A stretch of DNA of 64,000 bases from Poronia punctata. Taxonomy: Eukaryota; Ascomycota; Sordariomycetes; Xylariales; Xylariaceae. Location: assembly GCA_022579005.1 (NCBI GenBank), contig MU401461.1, positions 248,001 to 312,000 on the forward strand, given 5' to 3'. Below the pieces are notes generated by a model that was given only the letters and a program-made list of their open reading frames with translations, was not told the DNA's origin and ran no database searches. The position numbers and the translations under genes are program-made. This document shows, piece by piece, positions 47,652-58,682 of this stretch (the stretch's first letter is position 1; each line of letters starts with the position of its first letter).

Positions 47652-48713
47652 TTACAACAAGGCCCACTCCTTGCTCCTGGGGTTCTCTACGACCTTCATA
47701 AAGGCGCGGCCGTTGCTGAGAGCAACCTTGCCACCCGCAACCCGGACGACAAAGCGGATCTCTTCCCACTCGCCCTGCTTCTGCCCAGTTCTCCAGGCCG
47801 AGGCAACGAGTTTGTCGCCGGGCTTGACCGGGCTGGCGAATCGCGCCTGGAATTCCTTCATGTTGGCCGGGTTGCTGCCGCCGAGGTGCTGCAACAGACC
47901 GTGTGCGGCCCAGTTCCACGAGTATAGACCGTGGATGATGACGCCGCCGAAGCCCATCTTCTTACCGGGCTCGGGATGGATGTGGAGAGGGTTGTAGTCG
48001 CCATTGAGACGGTAGAGGATGGGCGTCATCTGCGTCGTCTGGTTCTCGAACTCGACATCGGGCTTGACGTCCTTCGGAGGGGGATAGTTCTCCGTCGCGG
48101 GACCCTTGGGGCCGCCCCAGTTGCCCTGCGCAACGAAGAAGCCACTGCCGGTAGCGCGGCTGTAGACCTCGCCAGAGCTGGCGTCTACAAGGTCGGTCTG
48201 GGTCTCGACGACGGTGCCGGGTCTGCCCTTGTCGTAAACACCGATCACCTTGCTCCGGATTTCAAACTTCCTGCCCTCGGAGGTCGTGGGGAGGGGCTTG
48301 AGGAACTCAATCTTGCGCTGGCCGTCGACTACTCGTGTCGCATCGAATTCGGGCACACCGGGGATCTTGACCGCCTTCTGGGCCGCGTAGAAGTCGATGA
48401 CATCCTTGTTGTTATTCTTGAAGGCTGCGACAGACCGGATTAGCTTTCATGCCAAGGAATACCTTGGGTGGTTCGGGCGCGCTTACGCAGGATCACAGGG
48501 TAAGTTGGGAAGACTGAGAAGTTGGGATCGAGCTCCTATAGCCGTTGTCAGTCAAAGTAAGTCTCAAGATCGTTTCCATCTGGGGAGACGTACGTAAAGG
48601 AAGTGAAGCTCATCGTGGGTGCAACCGATCGAGTTGGCGAAGAGCAGGGCATCGCGCTTCAGCCATGATACCTCAACGGGAGGGTATTCAAAACCAGCTC
48701 CAGGGCCACCCAT
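47652..48713 (-). CDS. MaoC-like enoyl-CoA hydratase 2
   Basis: Three exons (48594-48713, 48487-48535, 47652-48424) give 313 aa, with introns of 58 and 62 bp. The enzyme class hydrates trans-2-enoyl-CoA to (R)-3-hydroxyacyl-CoA in beta-oxidation. The C-terminal hot-dog half has the hydratase-2 signature YRLNGDYNPLHIHPE with the catalytic Asp and His, followed by FGGVIIHGLYSW. The N-terminal half (FEYPPVEVSWLKRDALLFANSIG...YELDPNFSVFPTYPVIL) is the degenerate non-catalytic hot-dog repeat seen in Fox2 and human MFE-2 hydratase domains. It is stand-alone, without dehydrogenase domains. The C terminus EWALL is not a PTS1, so location (peroxisome versus cytosol or mitochondrion) is open. Confidence 0.9.
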
Positions 48714-49799
48714 TTTGTCTTCTAAACTAGTTCTTAAGGAGGGATGGTTGTTATTTCACTATGTGTAACCTTGTCACGGAATGAGGTATACAATTGGAAT
48801 GAAATAATGGGCGTTGGACAAGCTCTTAGGCTATTATACTTGCATCTACCAAGGTAAGGTAATGACAGCTTCTTCCGGCGATCCCCTCCACCATCATACC
48901 GAGGTCTATCAATCGTTGTGTGGAGCAAGTGCCGATTGCGTGCAGTACCCTACTCGCAGGTAGGGGGGGAGGCCGAGAGCAGGACGCCCTATTAGCGCGC
49001 TAACTTGAACGTGTAACCTCGAGCAAGAGCTCATGGTGAAAACTTGAACACATATTACCTAGACGTAAATCTTCGGCATTATGAACCCTCAGAAGGTACC
49101 AGACTAAAGGTTGCTTTTTATTCGAGATGGAATAATAGCGGCTGCAAGTTTGAGAACCAATGTTCCTTCCAGAATTCACGTTGAGCTGCATATTAGGTAC
49201 GTCATGATAAGTACAATTAGGTACTTCCTGCATACAGGTACCCATCGTACCTGCCTAGGTGACCGAGGTACTTGCCGTTAGACTTACCTGGCGGGTAAAT
49301 GTACGTGTAAGGTATGAGTAGAAATAGTTTCAAGTCTCCTCCAAAATCTACCGAATAATTGAATGTCTACCAAATAAATGTACCTTTACCAGTGGTCCAG
49401 TGGTTATTTTTTTGGTACATTGGTATTTTGGCATAAGTATCGTATACCGAATGATACTCGTCGTTACCTACATGTACGTTCGGGGCAACATTCGCGGCAA
49501 ACACGTCTACAACATATGATACATCCTGCGCAACACAGCAAGACATTGTTAAATACATCTGAAGAGCGCATCGCCAGGTTTTGCATGAAATACTTTCACT
49601 TCCTGTCATTCTGTAAACACCAATACCATCGGCAGTTTCGTCATTTTCACACTAGCAGCGGGCATCCAACGCGTCCCATCTGTGGGGTAGCACGTTGTCT
49701 CTGCGGCCCGCGCCTACAACTAAAATAACACATATTATTGACCTTGCCATCGATCACTGGCTTTGCAGCTCCGAGCTCGGAACATATACCTTTCCGGAG
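48714..49799. other. Intergenic, no gene seen
   Basis: A divergent gap of 1.1 kb between the hydratase start and the next plus-strand ATG. Short ORFs at 49378-49728 show no coding character. TACCT-type repeats are scattered. Confidence 0.45.
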
Positions 49800-51614
49800 A
49801 TGGCGCGATTAGTCTGGGATGATGCCAGCTCTCCCCGCCCACGGGGCACAGATCAAGATACAGCTACGACATCTTCATCCACCTCTGAAGCGCACGAGAA
49901 CAACCAACCGGGAAAGGATGTAGCTGACCGGGACAATCTTGATTATGAACCTGAGCTAGCGCGACCTCTTTCCGAAAACAGGCGTCGACGTCTCACGCAG
50001 AGGACGAAGAAGCTGCTCAAACGTCGTGTAGACCTAGATCTTGAAGTATTTCGTACTGTCCAAACCGGGATTGGCGATTACAAAGCATTACTCCGAAAAG
50101 GCATGAAACTGGCAAAGCGCGAGAAGCGTCATCTCGGAAAATGTGTCGGGGAACTGAAGGAGCTTAAGTCCATTTACATGAAGGACCCTTCCGAAGATCG
50201 CGACCGCGACGTCAGTTTTGTCCGTAACATTATACGTGAACTTATCTGGAGAGACCCCGGTCCCTTACCAGCACTGGGCAAGCGCTCGAATCAAGAGGCC
50301 AAAAGGGAAGAACAAGGTTTAACCAACGGGGATTTATTGCCTCAGTCGGCATCACCCCATGCTCCCAACACAGCCAGCGAAGGCCAAGAGAATCAAGGCC
50401 CAAAGGTACTCCCCGCCACAGAAAACGACAACATGAATGGGGTTGGCAAGTGCGAATCCCCCGTACCCATAGCGGCTACGGCTGCCCAGTATGATGCCAG
50501 GGTCAGCACTTCGCCGACAGTGTCGAACGGAGGAGCCGAGCAACAGAGAATTCATACAACTCCCAAGAGAGTCCAGTTTGCTGTACCCGTGATTATGGAA
50601 GTCTCGCCTGTTTCTCAGGGTAAGAAGAAGAGAAAGAAGAATAAGAAAGCCAAGAGGAACCAGGACAAGACTGCGCCTAACCAGGACTCCGGAACCAGTG
50701 GTTTATAGGAAAAAACACTGGATCAAGATCCTCCGGTTGGTGAAGACCTAGGCTTAGAAAGTGCTGCTACGAACTCAAGCGAGAGATGTAACGGGCTCCG
50801 ACGCGAGGAAGACGCCGAGTCTCAAGATGAGAAAAAGGCTTATGCGACCCCAGAGAAATATGGAGCAAAGGACAAACAGGCCTACTTGGAGAAAATCGTC
50901 ACAAGTGGTTTTGATACTGTCGATGCCTGTATTCGCGACATACCGAACTCTTCGTTTAGTTTCAAGCACGAAGGGCAAGGCCACAGCAGCGATTTGGATA
51001 CCATGTCAGGAGCCTTGGGAAAACCAGAGTTCAGCGGACTCCAGTCTACGGTCATCTATTCCCCCTCTCATCCCAGCACCTTTTTCTCTCCATCTCTCGA
51101 CGCCTTCGTCAAGCGCCTGAACACCATAAGCAAAGCCAAACAATCTGATATTCCAGACGGCTTCGCACGGCGTAGCAATCTTAATATCGCATCGTTCTCT
51201 AACCATATGGACAACAATGGAGCCGGTCTGAAGCAGAGCCACCTCCTCAGTCCAGCTGAAATCACAAGAAGCCAGTACCGGCGGGAGACCCCAGTTCCTG
51301 CCCCGGAACCTTGGAAAAGCCTAGGCATATCCTTACAAAATGCTTTAGGTATAGAGGATCCTCAGGCCATGGTTGAATCGTCCAATACCAGCAACGATGA
51401 CGGAACCGTTTGTGAGCCCGAGTCACCGAATACCAACTACGGTAATGGTACTGTTTCTGAGCATGAATCACCGAATACCAATAACGGTAATGGAATCGTT
51501 GTTGGGTCTGAGCCTGAATCATCGCCTCTCGTACGACTTTCAAAACGTAAGAAGAAGAAAGATAAAAAGGGGAAGAAAGGTACCGCGGCGGTGCCTGTGT
51601 TGGCCAAATTGTGA
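49800..51614 (+). CDS. Unknown Lys-rich protein, frame cut by one TAG
   Basis: From the ATG at 49800 one frame runs 605 codons to TGA at 51612, interrupted only by TAG at 50706-50708. The first half (302 aa) has a basic helical segment (about 60-140: NRRRRLTQRTKKLLKRRVDL, KRHLGKCVGELKELK) and a Lys-rich stretch (GKKKRKKNKKAKR). The second half stays protein-like straight after the stop (EKTLDQDPPVGEDLG) and ends with a similar SKRKKKKDKKGKKG tract. A GTAAGA donor at 50620 could pair with AG at 50750-50751 (132 bp) or 50756-50757 to remove the stop in frame, but no good branch site precedes either. Alternatives are a nonsense allele, readthrough or a 302-aa product. The family was not recognised. 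Nucleolar-type Lys tracts suggest a nuclear protein. Confidence 0.6.
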
Positions 51615-52099
51615 GGCTAGGATACCGGGTTTTATCTTGATCAGTCAGTCAATACTAGTAAGTGTATTGTAGGAAATATGATGGGTGGGATGGGCAAATC
51701 GCTTTTAGCAGTTATGAGCTGCGATTTTGAGCGTGAATGATGGTATGTGTCTTCCCCTGTTACACTGTTGGTTGGTTTGCATGGTTGGGGGAGTAGGTTA
51801 CATTCTGCCTGTCCAGAAGTAGGTGGGTGTGAAGTACGTACTTTAGGTAGGGTGTAGCAAACTACAGAGCTGTACTCGAGAGTTGCGTTACGAAGGCCAT
51901 TGTTGATTGTATGTCCCTTGTTCGCAAGAGCCTATGATGGCATGAGTGAGTGATGGTATGCAAGTTGCTATTGTGATATTACGGCACAGATGACACCCGC
52001 TTAATGCTACTTGTATGTCCAGATATCTGTTGTTTTATCTCCACGCTTATCCATAAACCTAACCTCACATAACACCTCAACAGAGACAGGCGAAGGGGG

Positions 52100-52131
<32 letters not shown>

Positions 52132-52141
52132 GATGAACAAA
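51615..52141. other. Convergent intergenic region
   Basis: 527 bp between two gene 3' ends. It contains a TA microsatellite at 52100-52127 close to the helicase stop codon. No gene. Confidence 0.5.
52100..52127. repeat. TA dinucleotide microsatellite
   Basis: Fourteen TA units lie 14 bp from the helicase stop codon, probably within its 3' UTR. Confidence 0.9.
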
Positions 52142-54496
52142 TCACCCAATAGCCTTCCCCCCCAAAGCCTCAACAATCCAATCAGCCCGCACAGCACTAA
52201 CCTTCTTAGCATAATTCTTCTGCGTAAAGACATGTTCCAGAAACATGATCGCCTCCTTCTTCTGTCCGTGCAAGACGCTCGAAGGATGGATAGCGACGAC
52301 ATGTTTCCCCTGAACAGTAACATAGCTAGAATCAGGCGCCAACAAGGCCGTCTTGGACGCGAAACCCCGCAGGAAGCAGCGCAGCAGGAGATCGGCCCGC
52401 TCGGGCGGCAACGGCTCGAAAGGTTGCGGGTCCGCAGGCGGGTTCGTCTTGAGCAGGCCCTCGCGCACACAGATGCCGCGCAGCTGACGACGGATGTTGA
52501 GGGCTTGTCGCATGTTGCGGGCGGAGATCCGTCGGACGCGACACCAGGCTACGCGGTCGGCGTTCTCGGCCGCGTAGCGTTGCATCGTGGTTAGGAAGGT
52601 GACGATGTCGCCTTCGCGACGGTGCAGTTCGCGACGGGCGTCTTCGACGAGTTCGCGCTCCGCGTCGTCTTCGGTCTGGATCTGGTGGAAGATCGTCTCG
52701 CCCGAGGTCAGGACCGCGATGACGTCGATGACCTCGAGCAGACAGTCGTATTCGGGGGACGCCGCGGCGAGGAGGACGCGGCCGTAGGGAGCGGATACGG
52801 GGAACAGGGCTAGTTTGCGGCCGATCGGGGTGATGCTGCCGTCGTCGGAGAGCGCGCCGAGAGAGTATAGGTGGATAAGCGCCTTTTCGACGGCCTCGAT
52901 TTCGGGAAAGTCCATCAGGGGGAACGAGAGGATGTCGTTGATGCCGCGGGCCTTCATGGCCAGGATGGCGCCTAGGACGTCGTTTCGGAGGATCTCGGGG
53001 AGGTCGGCGTCGTCTAGTTCTTGGTAGGTGTCGGCCGTGTAGAGTCTGAAGCACTTTCCGGGACCTTCACGACCGGCTCGTCCGGCACGCTGGATTGCCG
53101 AGGACTTGGAGATTGCTTTGGCCAGGAGGGACTCCATGCCTAGTCGGGCACGGAATTGTTTCATCTTGGCTTTGCCGCAGTCCACTACGTAACGTACACC
53201 GGGCACGGTGACCGAGGTTTCGGCAATATTCGTTGCCAAGACCACCTTTCGCGTGTATTTCGTCTTGGGCGGTTGGAATGCGTCTTGTTGCGCTTGTATC
53301 GAGAGCTGTCCGTAGAGAGGGCACACGAGTAATTTCGGCACGTTTGAAGCTAGAGTGGCACATTGTTCTTCGATGAGGCGCTGGGCCGCCTCGATCTCTT
53401 CCTGTCCGGTAAGAAATGCGAGTATATCACCCGGTAGCGGTTCGTGTAGATGTATATCGAAGATCTTCTTGAGCAGTGCCTCTTGAATATCTGGCACGGG
53501 CTTGTCCGTATGTTTGATATCCACGGGATACTGTCTTCCCTTGATCCTCATCAGCGGTATGGGTGTTGGTGATGGTGACGGCCCATTACCTGGTCTGAAA
53601 AAGTCCTGAATCTTTTCGATATCGGCTGTGGCACTCATGATGACGACTTTCAGCGGGATGCCTCCCCTTCCAGCCTTGTCGCTCGCCAGCATCTGCTTTA
53701 AGAAACCGGTGATCAAGTCGACGTCCACGCTTCTCTCGTGAATCTCGTCCACGATGATAGCACTGTACTGTCGCAGGTTTGGGTCCCGCAGTAGTTCCTG
53801 GAGGAGCATACCCTCGGTGAGAAACTTGATTTTCGTGCCCTTGGGCACTTTGTGGTCGAAGCGCACCGAGTAACCGACAGAGCCCTCGCCGCTGGTTCCG
53901 AGAGGCGTTCCCATCTCCCGCGCAACCCTTCCGGCCAGTGTCGTAGCTGCTACTCGACGGGGCTGAGTGATAGCGATCATGCCGCCGACAGCTACTTCGT
54001 TGGAGTCCACCCGCACTTTCTTCCTGCGACACCAGGCTTCCTCACACAGGAACTGTGGTGTCTGCGTACTTTTACCCGAACCGGTTTCACCGACCACTAT
54101 AAGCACGTCGTCCTTGCGTAGGCTCTCTTTTATCTTGTCGCGGTAAGCCCATATCGGCAAGGCCTTCCTCGCTTTCAGCATGGGCGTCTCCCTCTCCTCT
54201 TTTGGCTTTTTTACGCCATCCCGTGCGGTCTTTATTCCATTCCTCCCATGGTTTGCTTTTGAATCCTCGCCAAGAGATCTTTTCGCCTGATTCGGTGCTT
54301 TCTCCTGGTCTTCCTCTTTTTCCTCTTTACCAACCGAGTCTGCGTTGCCTCCCTCAGACTCGGCTGGCTTGGTTTCCTCTGTCTTTTTGGTAGGCGGTGC
54401 GAGGAATGCACTCAAAGATATGGTCTTCCCGCCGATGGTCACTACAGAAGGATCATTCCCTTTTGTTTTACGTCGCTTCGACCTGTGCTGATCCAT
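52142..54496 (-). CDS. DEAH/RHA-type RNA helicase
   Basis: A single exon of 784 aa. It is an NTP-driven RNA helicase with motif I GETGSGKS (136-143), Ia TQPRRVAA, II DEIHER (250-255, an Ile in the DEAH box), III SAT (288-290), V TNIAETSVTVPGV and VI QRAGRAGREGPG. The C-terminal winged-helix/ratchet (HA2) and OB-fold regions follow (ALIHLYSLGALSDDGSITPIGR, SSVLHGQKKEAIMFLEHVFTQKNY). The charged N-terminal 110 residues contain a basic KRRKTKGN. Length and the short N terminus fit the Dhr2/DHX33-like group (nucleolar, small-subunit ribosome biogenesis in yeast) better than the spliceosomal Prp2/16/22/43 helicases, but this assignment is by memory of the family. Confidence 0.9.
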   Translation of the reverse strand: MDQHRSKRRKTKGNDPSVVTIGGKTISLSAFLAPPTKKTEETKPAESEGGNADSVGKEEKEEDQEKAPNQAKRSLGEDSKANHGRNGIKTARDGVKKPKEERETPMLKARKALPIWAYRDKIKESLRKDDVLIVVGETGSGKSTQTPQFLCEEAWCRRKKVRVDSNEVAVGGMIAITQPRRVAATTLAGRVAREMGTPLGTSGEGSVGYSVRFDHKVPKGTKIKFLTEGMLLQELLRDPNLRQYSAIIVDEIHERSVDVDLITGFLKQMLASDKAGRGGIPLKVVIMSATADIEKIQDFFRPGNGPSPSPTPIPLMRIKGRQYPVDIKHTDKPVPDIQEALLKKIFDIHLHEPLPGDILAFLTGQEEIEAAQRLIEEQCATLASNVPKLLVCPLYGQLSIQAQQDAFQPPKTKYTRKVVLATNIAETSVTVPGVRYVVDCGKAKMKQFRARLGMESLLAKAISKSSAIQRAGRAGREGPGKCFRLYTADTYQELDDADLPEILRNDVLGAILAMKARGINDILSFPLMDFPEIEAVEKALIHLYSLGALSDDGSITPIGRKLALFPVSAPYGRVLLAAASPEYDCLLEVIDVIAVLTSGETIFHQIQTEDDAERELVEDARRELHRREGDIVTFLTTMQRYAAENADRVAWCRVRRISARNMRQALNIRRQLRGICVREGLLKTNPPADPQPFEPLPPERADLLLRCFLRGFASKTALLAPDSSYVTVQGKHVVAIHPSSVLHGQKKEAIMFLEHVFTQKNYAKKVSAVRADWIVEALGGKAIG

Positions 54497-55231
54497 CTTC
54501 CTTCGTGATAGATGTATTTCTGGTGTTGTTCCTTATTTTTATATGCTACAACCTGCACCTGCACCTGCACCGTACAGGTGAAAAATAATAACGGGCCCAA
54601 TGGGGATAAATACACAGTGCGCCACTTAATATGTAGTATTGACGAATCACGTGCGGCTGCTTGTCTTACACAGTGCTCATACTATATAGAACGTGGAACA
54701 GTTTTGAGCGCACCTACCCTGAAGCCCACGAAAGATGGGCAAATACACAAACTGAAGATGTCCGCCCGACCAACACATAAAGTCGATGATTGTCTTCTCT
54801 TCGAGTAAAGAGACAGACGTTTTCTGTCATTAGATATCCTACCTACCCCTTGAATATAGATGTTGGTTTGCTGCCAAATCCACGAATTGAGGTAAGTGGC
54901 CAAGGTCTCAACTTGACTCGTAGTCTCAACCAAAGCAACAAGAAAAATAAAGATGAAATCATCATCCATACCTTACCTGACCGGGACGCAGAGAGTCTTA
55001 ACACTTTGTTGTACATACTTTCTCTTATACGAGTAGACCTCTAGATTACATTCGCAGCCGCCCCATTTTCCCGGATAGCAAAACCGCAATGTACAGTTAA
55101 TAATACACGCTTTGCTTCATCCCTACCTTTACCCCAAGAAGCTGAAACGACCATGTTAGACATGCACGTAGGTATATAGATGTGTAGGATAGGTAATGAC
55201 TTGCTTCTCTCTCCTCCTTAGAATGTGAAGC
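54497..55231. other. Intergenic, no gene seen
   Basis: 735 bp upstream of the helicase and downstream of SDHAF3. It includes a CACCTG repeat near 54550-54570. No coding signal. Confidence 0.45.
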
Positions 55232-55959
55232 TTATTGTTCCTGATCTTCCCCTTCCTCACGAGCTTTCTTGATAGCCATCATAAGCTCATACAACTGCCC
55301 TATCTGCTGGTCTATTAAAGCCGGCGGAAAACCAGTCAGTAATTACGATCATCCCACATAGAATTGGAGGCGAAAGTTTGACATGGTGAAAATGAAAAAG
55401 CGAGCAGGGACAAAAAAAAAAAAAAAAAAAAGAGAGATGAAAACGCACCACTCATCTTTTCAACCTTGGCAGGATCAATCTTCTCCTCTTTCCAGCCGTC
55501 TCCCTCAATTTTCTGCGCATACAACTGCCATTCTGTAAGGAAGCCAATCTATATATTCATGACACAAATTAGTGATTTGAAGAAGATCAAGTTAGGGACT
55601 GTGTGATTGCTGTCTGTCTGTCTGTCTGTCCATATCATATAAATCTTGAAACAGATTACAAAAATAAAATAAAATCCAAACCATCATATGTCAAGGTGAC
55701 AAATACAAAGAAGAAGAAAACAAAAAGAGGGTATATTTACCAAATGTGCCGGATTATCAACGTTCCTATGCGCGCGAAACTCGGACCTGACATAGCCATC
55801 ACCAAGCACACGCATCTCTAGAGGGAGGTGTTTGCGGTGCGCCCTCAGAAGGCGTCGGTACAGTGGTATCGGCGGCAAGAGGGCCATGGGCGCGGGTTTG
55901 AGGCCGTTGCCCCTTGCGGCCGCCGCGGAAGCTGATAATCTCGCCGTAGGTCTCAACAT
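55232..55959 (-). CDS. Succinate dehydrogenase assembly factor 3 (ACN9 family)
   Basis: Three exons (55741-55959, 55449-55548, 55232-55311) give 132 aa, with introns of 192 and 137 bp. The protein is a mitochondrial-matrix LYR-motif chaperone (yeast Sdh7/Acn9) that protects or matures the SdhB iron-sulfur subunit. An N-terminal presequence (MLRPTARLSASAAAARGNGL) precedes the LYR motif in LYRRLLRAHRKHLP. The family core [32 protein letters not shown] follows, joined exactly across intron 1. The C terminus is DQQIGQLYELMMAIKKAREE. Length equals the family norm. Its client SDHB lies about 14 kb away on the other strand. Confidence 0.93.
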
Positions 55960-56755
55960 AATTCGTACTTGTATGTGACGTCGATCGATTCGTGGCCCAT
56001 TGTCGTGATTCCGCGGCCCGAGTTGTGGATATGGGCCTAGTCTAGAGTCCTCTTTTCGGATAGGTACATAGGTAATCATTATGCTGGGTTTGAATATAAC
56101 CCTAATTACCCTTTAAATCGGGTATATGCGGCAAACGCTGTTTCCAATAGGGATATGAAGGCCGTTGAACCCCCATTAAAGGACAATATCATGCAAAGTT
56201 GTAATCACCTCCGTTGCCAATATGTCCGTTTCCATCTGAATAGGTGTATATAAAATACAATCTTAACGATGATATTAAAGGCCCTTCCTTTGCATCTAGG
56301 TTCCTTGAGAAGCATACCTAGGAAAGGGCCCCATGTGCCCGGGGCTTAAATTGGTTGACAAAGGCCGAGAGCTGTCCATGTTGGCTCCGTAACCCCGGCT
56401 CCGCGTATTTACATCACGGGATTATGCGTTTCTTGGCCACCCCAACCAAGACACGCCTAAAAGATCGAAATAGATATATAGACGGTTTACGGATTCGGTT
56501 CACAAAAGTTTCAGCAAGGCTTTGCTGATGACCCCTATCCTTGCGAGCTTCTTGCTGTTCCCCAAGAAACAAGCAGCGTGTTCCAGCTGAGCCCGTATAT
56601 ATTAAGGTACTGTTAATCATGGTATCCACTAAGGACTCGCTCCTTATTCCGTAGACCGGATCGATGTCCAACAAACGCCAGAAGGCTCACGGTTCTCTGC
56701 TCTGCGCGCCCTCTGTCCGAAATCAACACGAAAAACAACTGATCATCATTCAACC
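55960..56755. other. Intergenic, no gene seen
   Basis: 796 bp upstream of SDHAF3 and downstream of SEC9. No gene or RNA recognised. Confidence 0.45.
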
Positions 56756-58682
56756 TTAACGGATGCGGTTCATTCTGGCGTTCGTCACCCTAATCTGGTC
56801 ATCGAGAGGATCCGTCTGTACACCGTGTTAGTCACCGTCATAGACCACATCGGCCATCCCGGAAATGTTAGGCATACCTTTTCACCGATTCTATCAATCA
56901 GCTTGTTACCGTGGTCAAGTTCATCCCCCATGGCTTTCCCGACTGCTTTGAGCCTAGCTACACCTACGCTCATCTGTTCCAGGTCTGTAGCCAGGAAGTC
57001 AGCATGTCTTGTCTGGTTAAATTTGGCCGTTCTGGACGCATTGAATTACCTCTCTCAATTTGATCATTGGCAGCCTCCAGTTGTGCTTTACTCTCTTCAT
57101 CCGAGTCATCTTCCAACATGTACTTGTTCCGGTCGCCCCGATTTCCACCGGAGAACGATGACGAATTCTCGGGTTTGTCCAGGCCCGCCAGAGTTCTCTC
57201 CATCCGCGAATGTTGAGCAACTGTGCATTCCATTATGTTAGCTCCCTTTACTCTTAAATGATAGCTCCAGAGAGATATCTGTGAATAGAAGCTCACATTT
57301 ATCACGGCGAGTAGATTCCCGAATCTCACGATCCGCCTGATTCTGTTGCATGATTCTGGCCTCCTCTGTCTCCCTGTCAGCATATTGAGCTCCAACAAAC
57401 AACAAGTCTAGTATTCTAGTTTACCTTCGGCTGTGCGTCGCTTTTCCGTGACTATAAACCAGAATCAGTACGTTAGGCACAATGTATTCCTTTCGAATCG
57501 GCGGCTCGGATTGCAAACAGGCTAAGCCGTTACTTACAGGGATTCTTCACATGCACCGCAAACATACTCCGGCTATCCACGGTCAGCCATCGACGTGTTT
57601 CAGAAAAGGGAACGGGAATGATACTTACTTGAGCGACTTCAGTTTCTTAGTCTGTACCTCGGCGTGACGGTGCGATTCCGTTGCGGTGTCAAGGAGCTGA
57701 TCGGCTATTCGAAGTCAGCATATTATTGATCTTGACGCCCTCAACAGCGCATGTTTTCACTCCTATGAGAAAAGTGTGTTCCGCTGCCTCATCACCACAT
57801 ACGGGCCCAAAGAGTAACGACATTTGATCTTCGAGTCTCCACGGCGGCCGAAACAGAGAGATATGTATGACAACTTACTATGGTGAAGGCGTTCGTTTTG
57901 GGCTATCACGTTGTCAGCTTAATTCTAGCATACATGTCGTCGGTCTACTTACCGCCTAGTCGAGCATAGGTTGCCAGCCCGGTGTCAAGGGCCTGATTCA
58001 TATAACGCAGGGAGTTCTGTGTAGTATGGTTAGATCCGTTCTTAATCTGTATATCTTTCACGCGGTTCGGAAACAAACCTGATTGGTGGCTAAGCTGGCC
58101 TGCGTCGTGGAATGAATCTCGTTCTTGAGCGAACGGTATTCTTCTGCTTCACGGTCTTCCTAAACCGAGCATTAAAGGTCATGCTCTTCGTAGTACTCAT
58201 ATCAAGGGTAATGATACCTCAGTCAACTCCCGCTGCGAGCCATAGCCATCGTATTTGCTTCCTGAAGCAGAGGCTGACCCTCCGGCAACGCTGCCGCCGC
58301 CGCCGCCGCTGCCGGCACCATAACTATTTGCTGCCGGCGACTGATTTCGACTGTATTGGTCATGTGCGCCATAGGGCGGGGGTTCATCCCCACTAGGGCC
58401 GCCTCGGTCCCGAGCACTAGAGAACAGGGCGTCGCGGTTGGCTTCGTAATTGTCTGGCGCACCGAGCCCACCATAACCACCATATTTACTGCTCGAAGCA
58501 GAAGAGGTCGATCCATAGGGTCCGCTACCGCTCGCTGCCGGGGGCTGTTTCTGGTCGTACGGGTTTTTCTGGTCGTATGGGTTTTTTTGGTCACTTGGGT
58601 TCCGGTCCTGAGCCCGATACGGGTCGTCGTTCTGCCCGCCAGCACTATCCCCCTTGGATTTCTTTCCTAAAAACTTCCGCAT
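56756..58682 (-). CDS. SEC9: SEC9-like Qbc-SNARE (SNAP-25 family)
   Basis: Eleven exons give 395 aa: 58218-58682, 58079-58159, 57953-58016, 57879-57902, 57629-57704, 57538-57572, 57425-57451, 57297-57374, 57050-57220, 56878-56984 and 56756-56815. All ten introns are GT-AG and every phase matches. The protein is the plasma-membrane-associated t-SNARE for exocytosis, pairing with Sso and Snc. A Ser/Gly/Tyr-rich N terminus with DQKNPY repeats precedes the first SNARE helix (EDREAEEYRSLKNEIHSTTQASLATNQNSLRYM..., about 156-240). A link with LKSLNRSMFAVHVKNPFTEKRR follows. The second SNARE helix has LEQMSVGVARLKAVGKAMGDELDHGNKLIDRI and ends NARMNRIR. No transmembrane segment, as expected. Confidence 0.93.
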
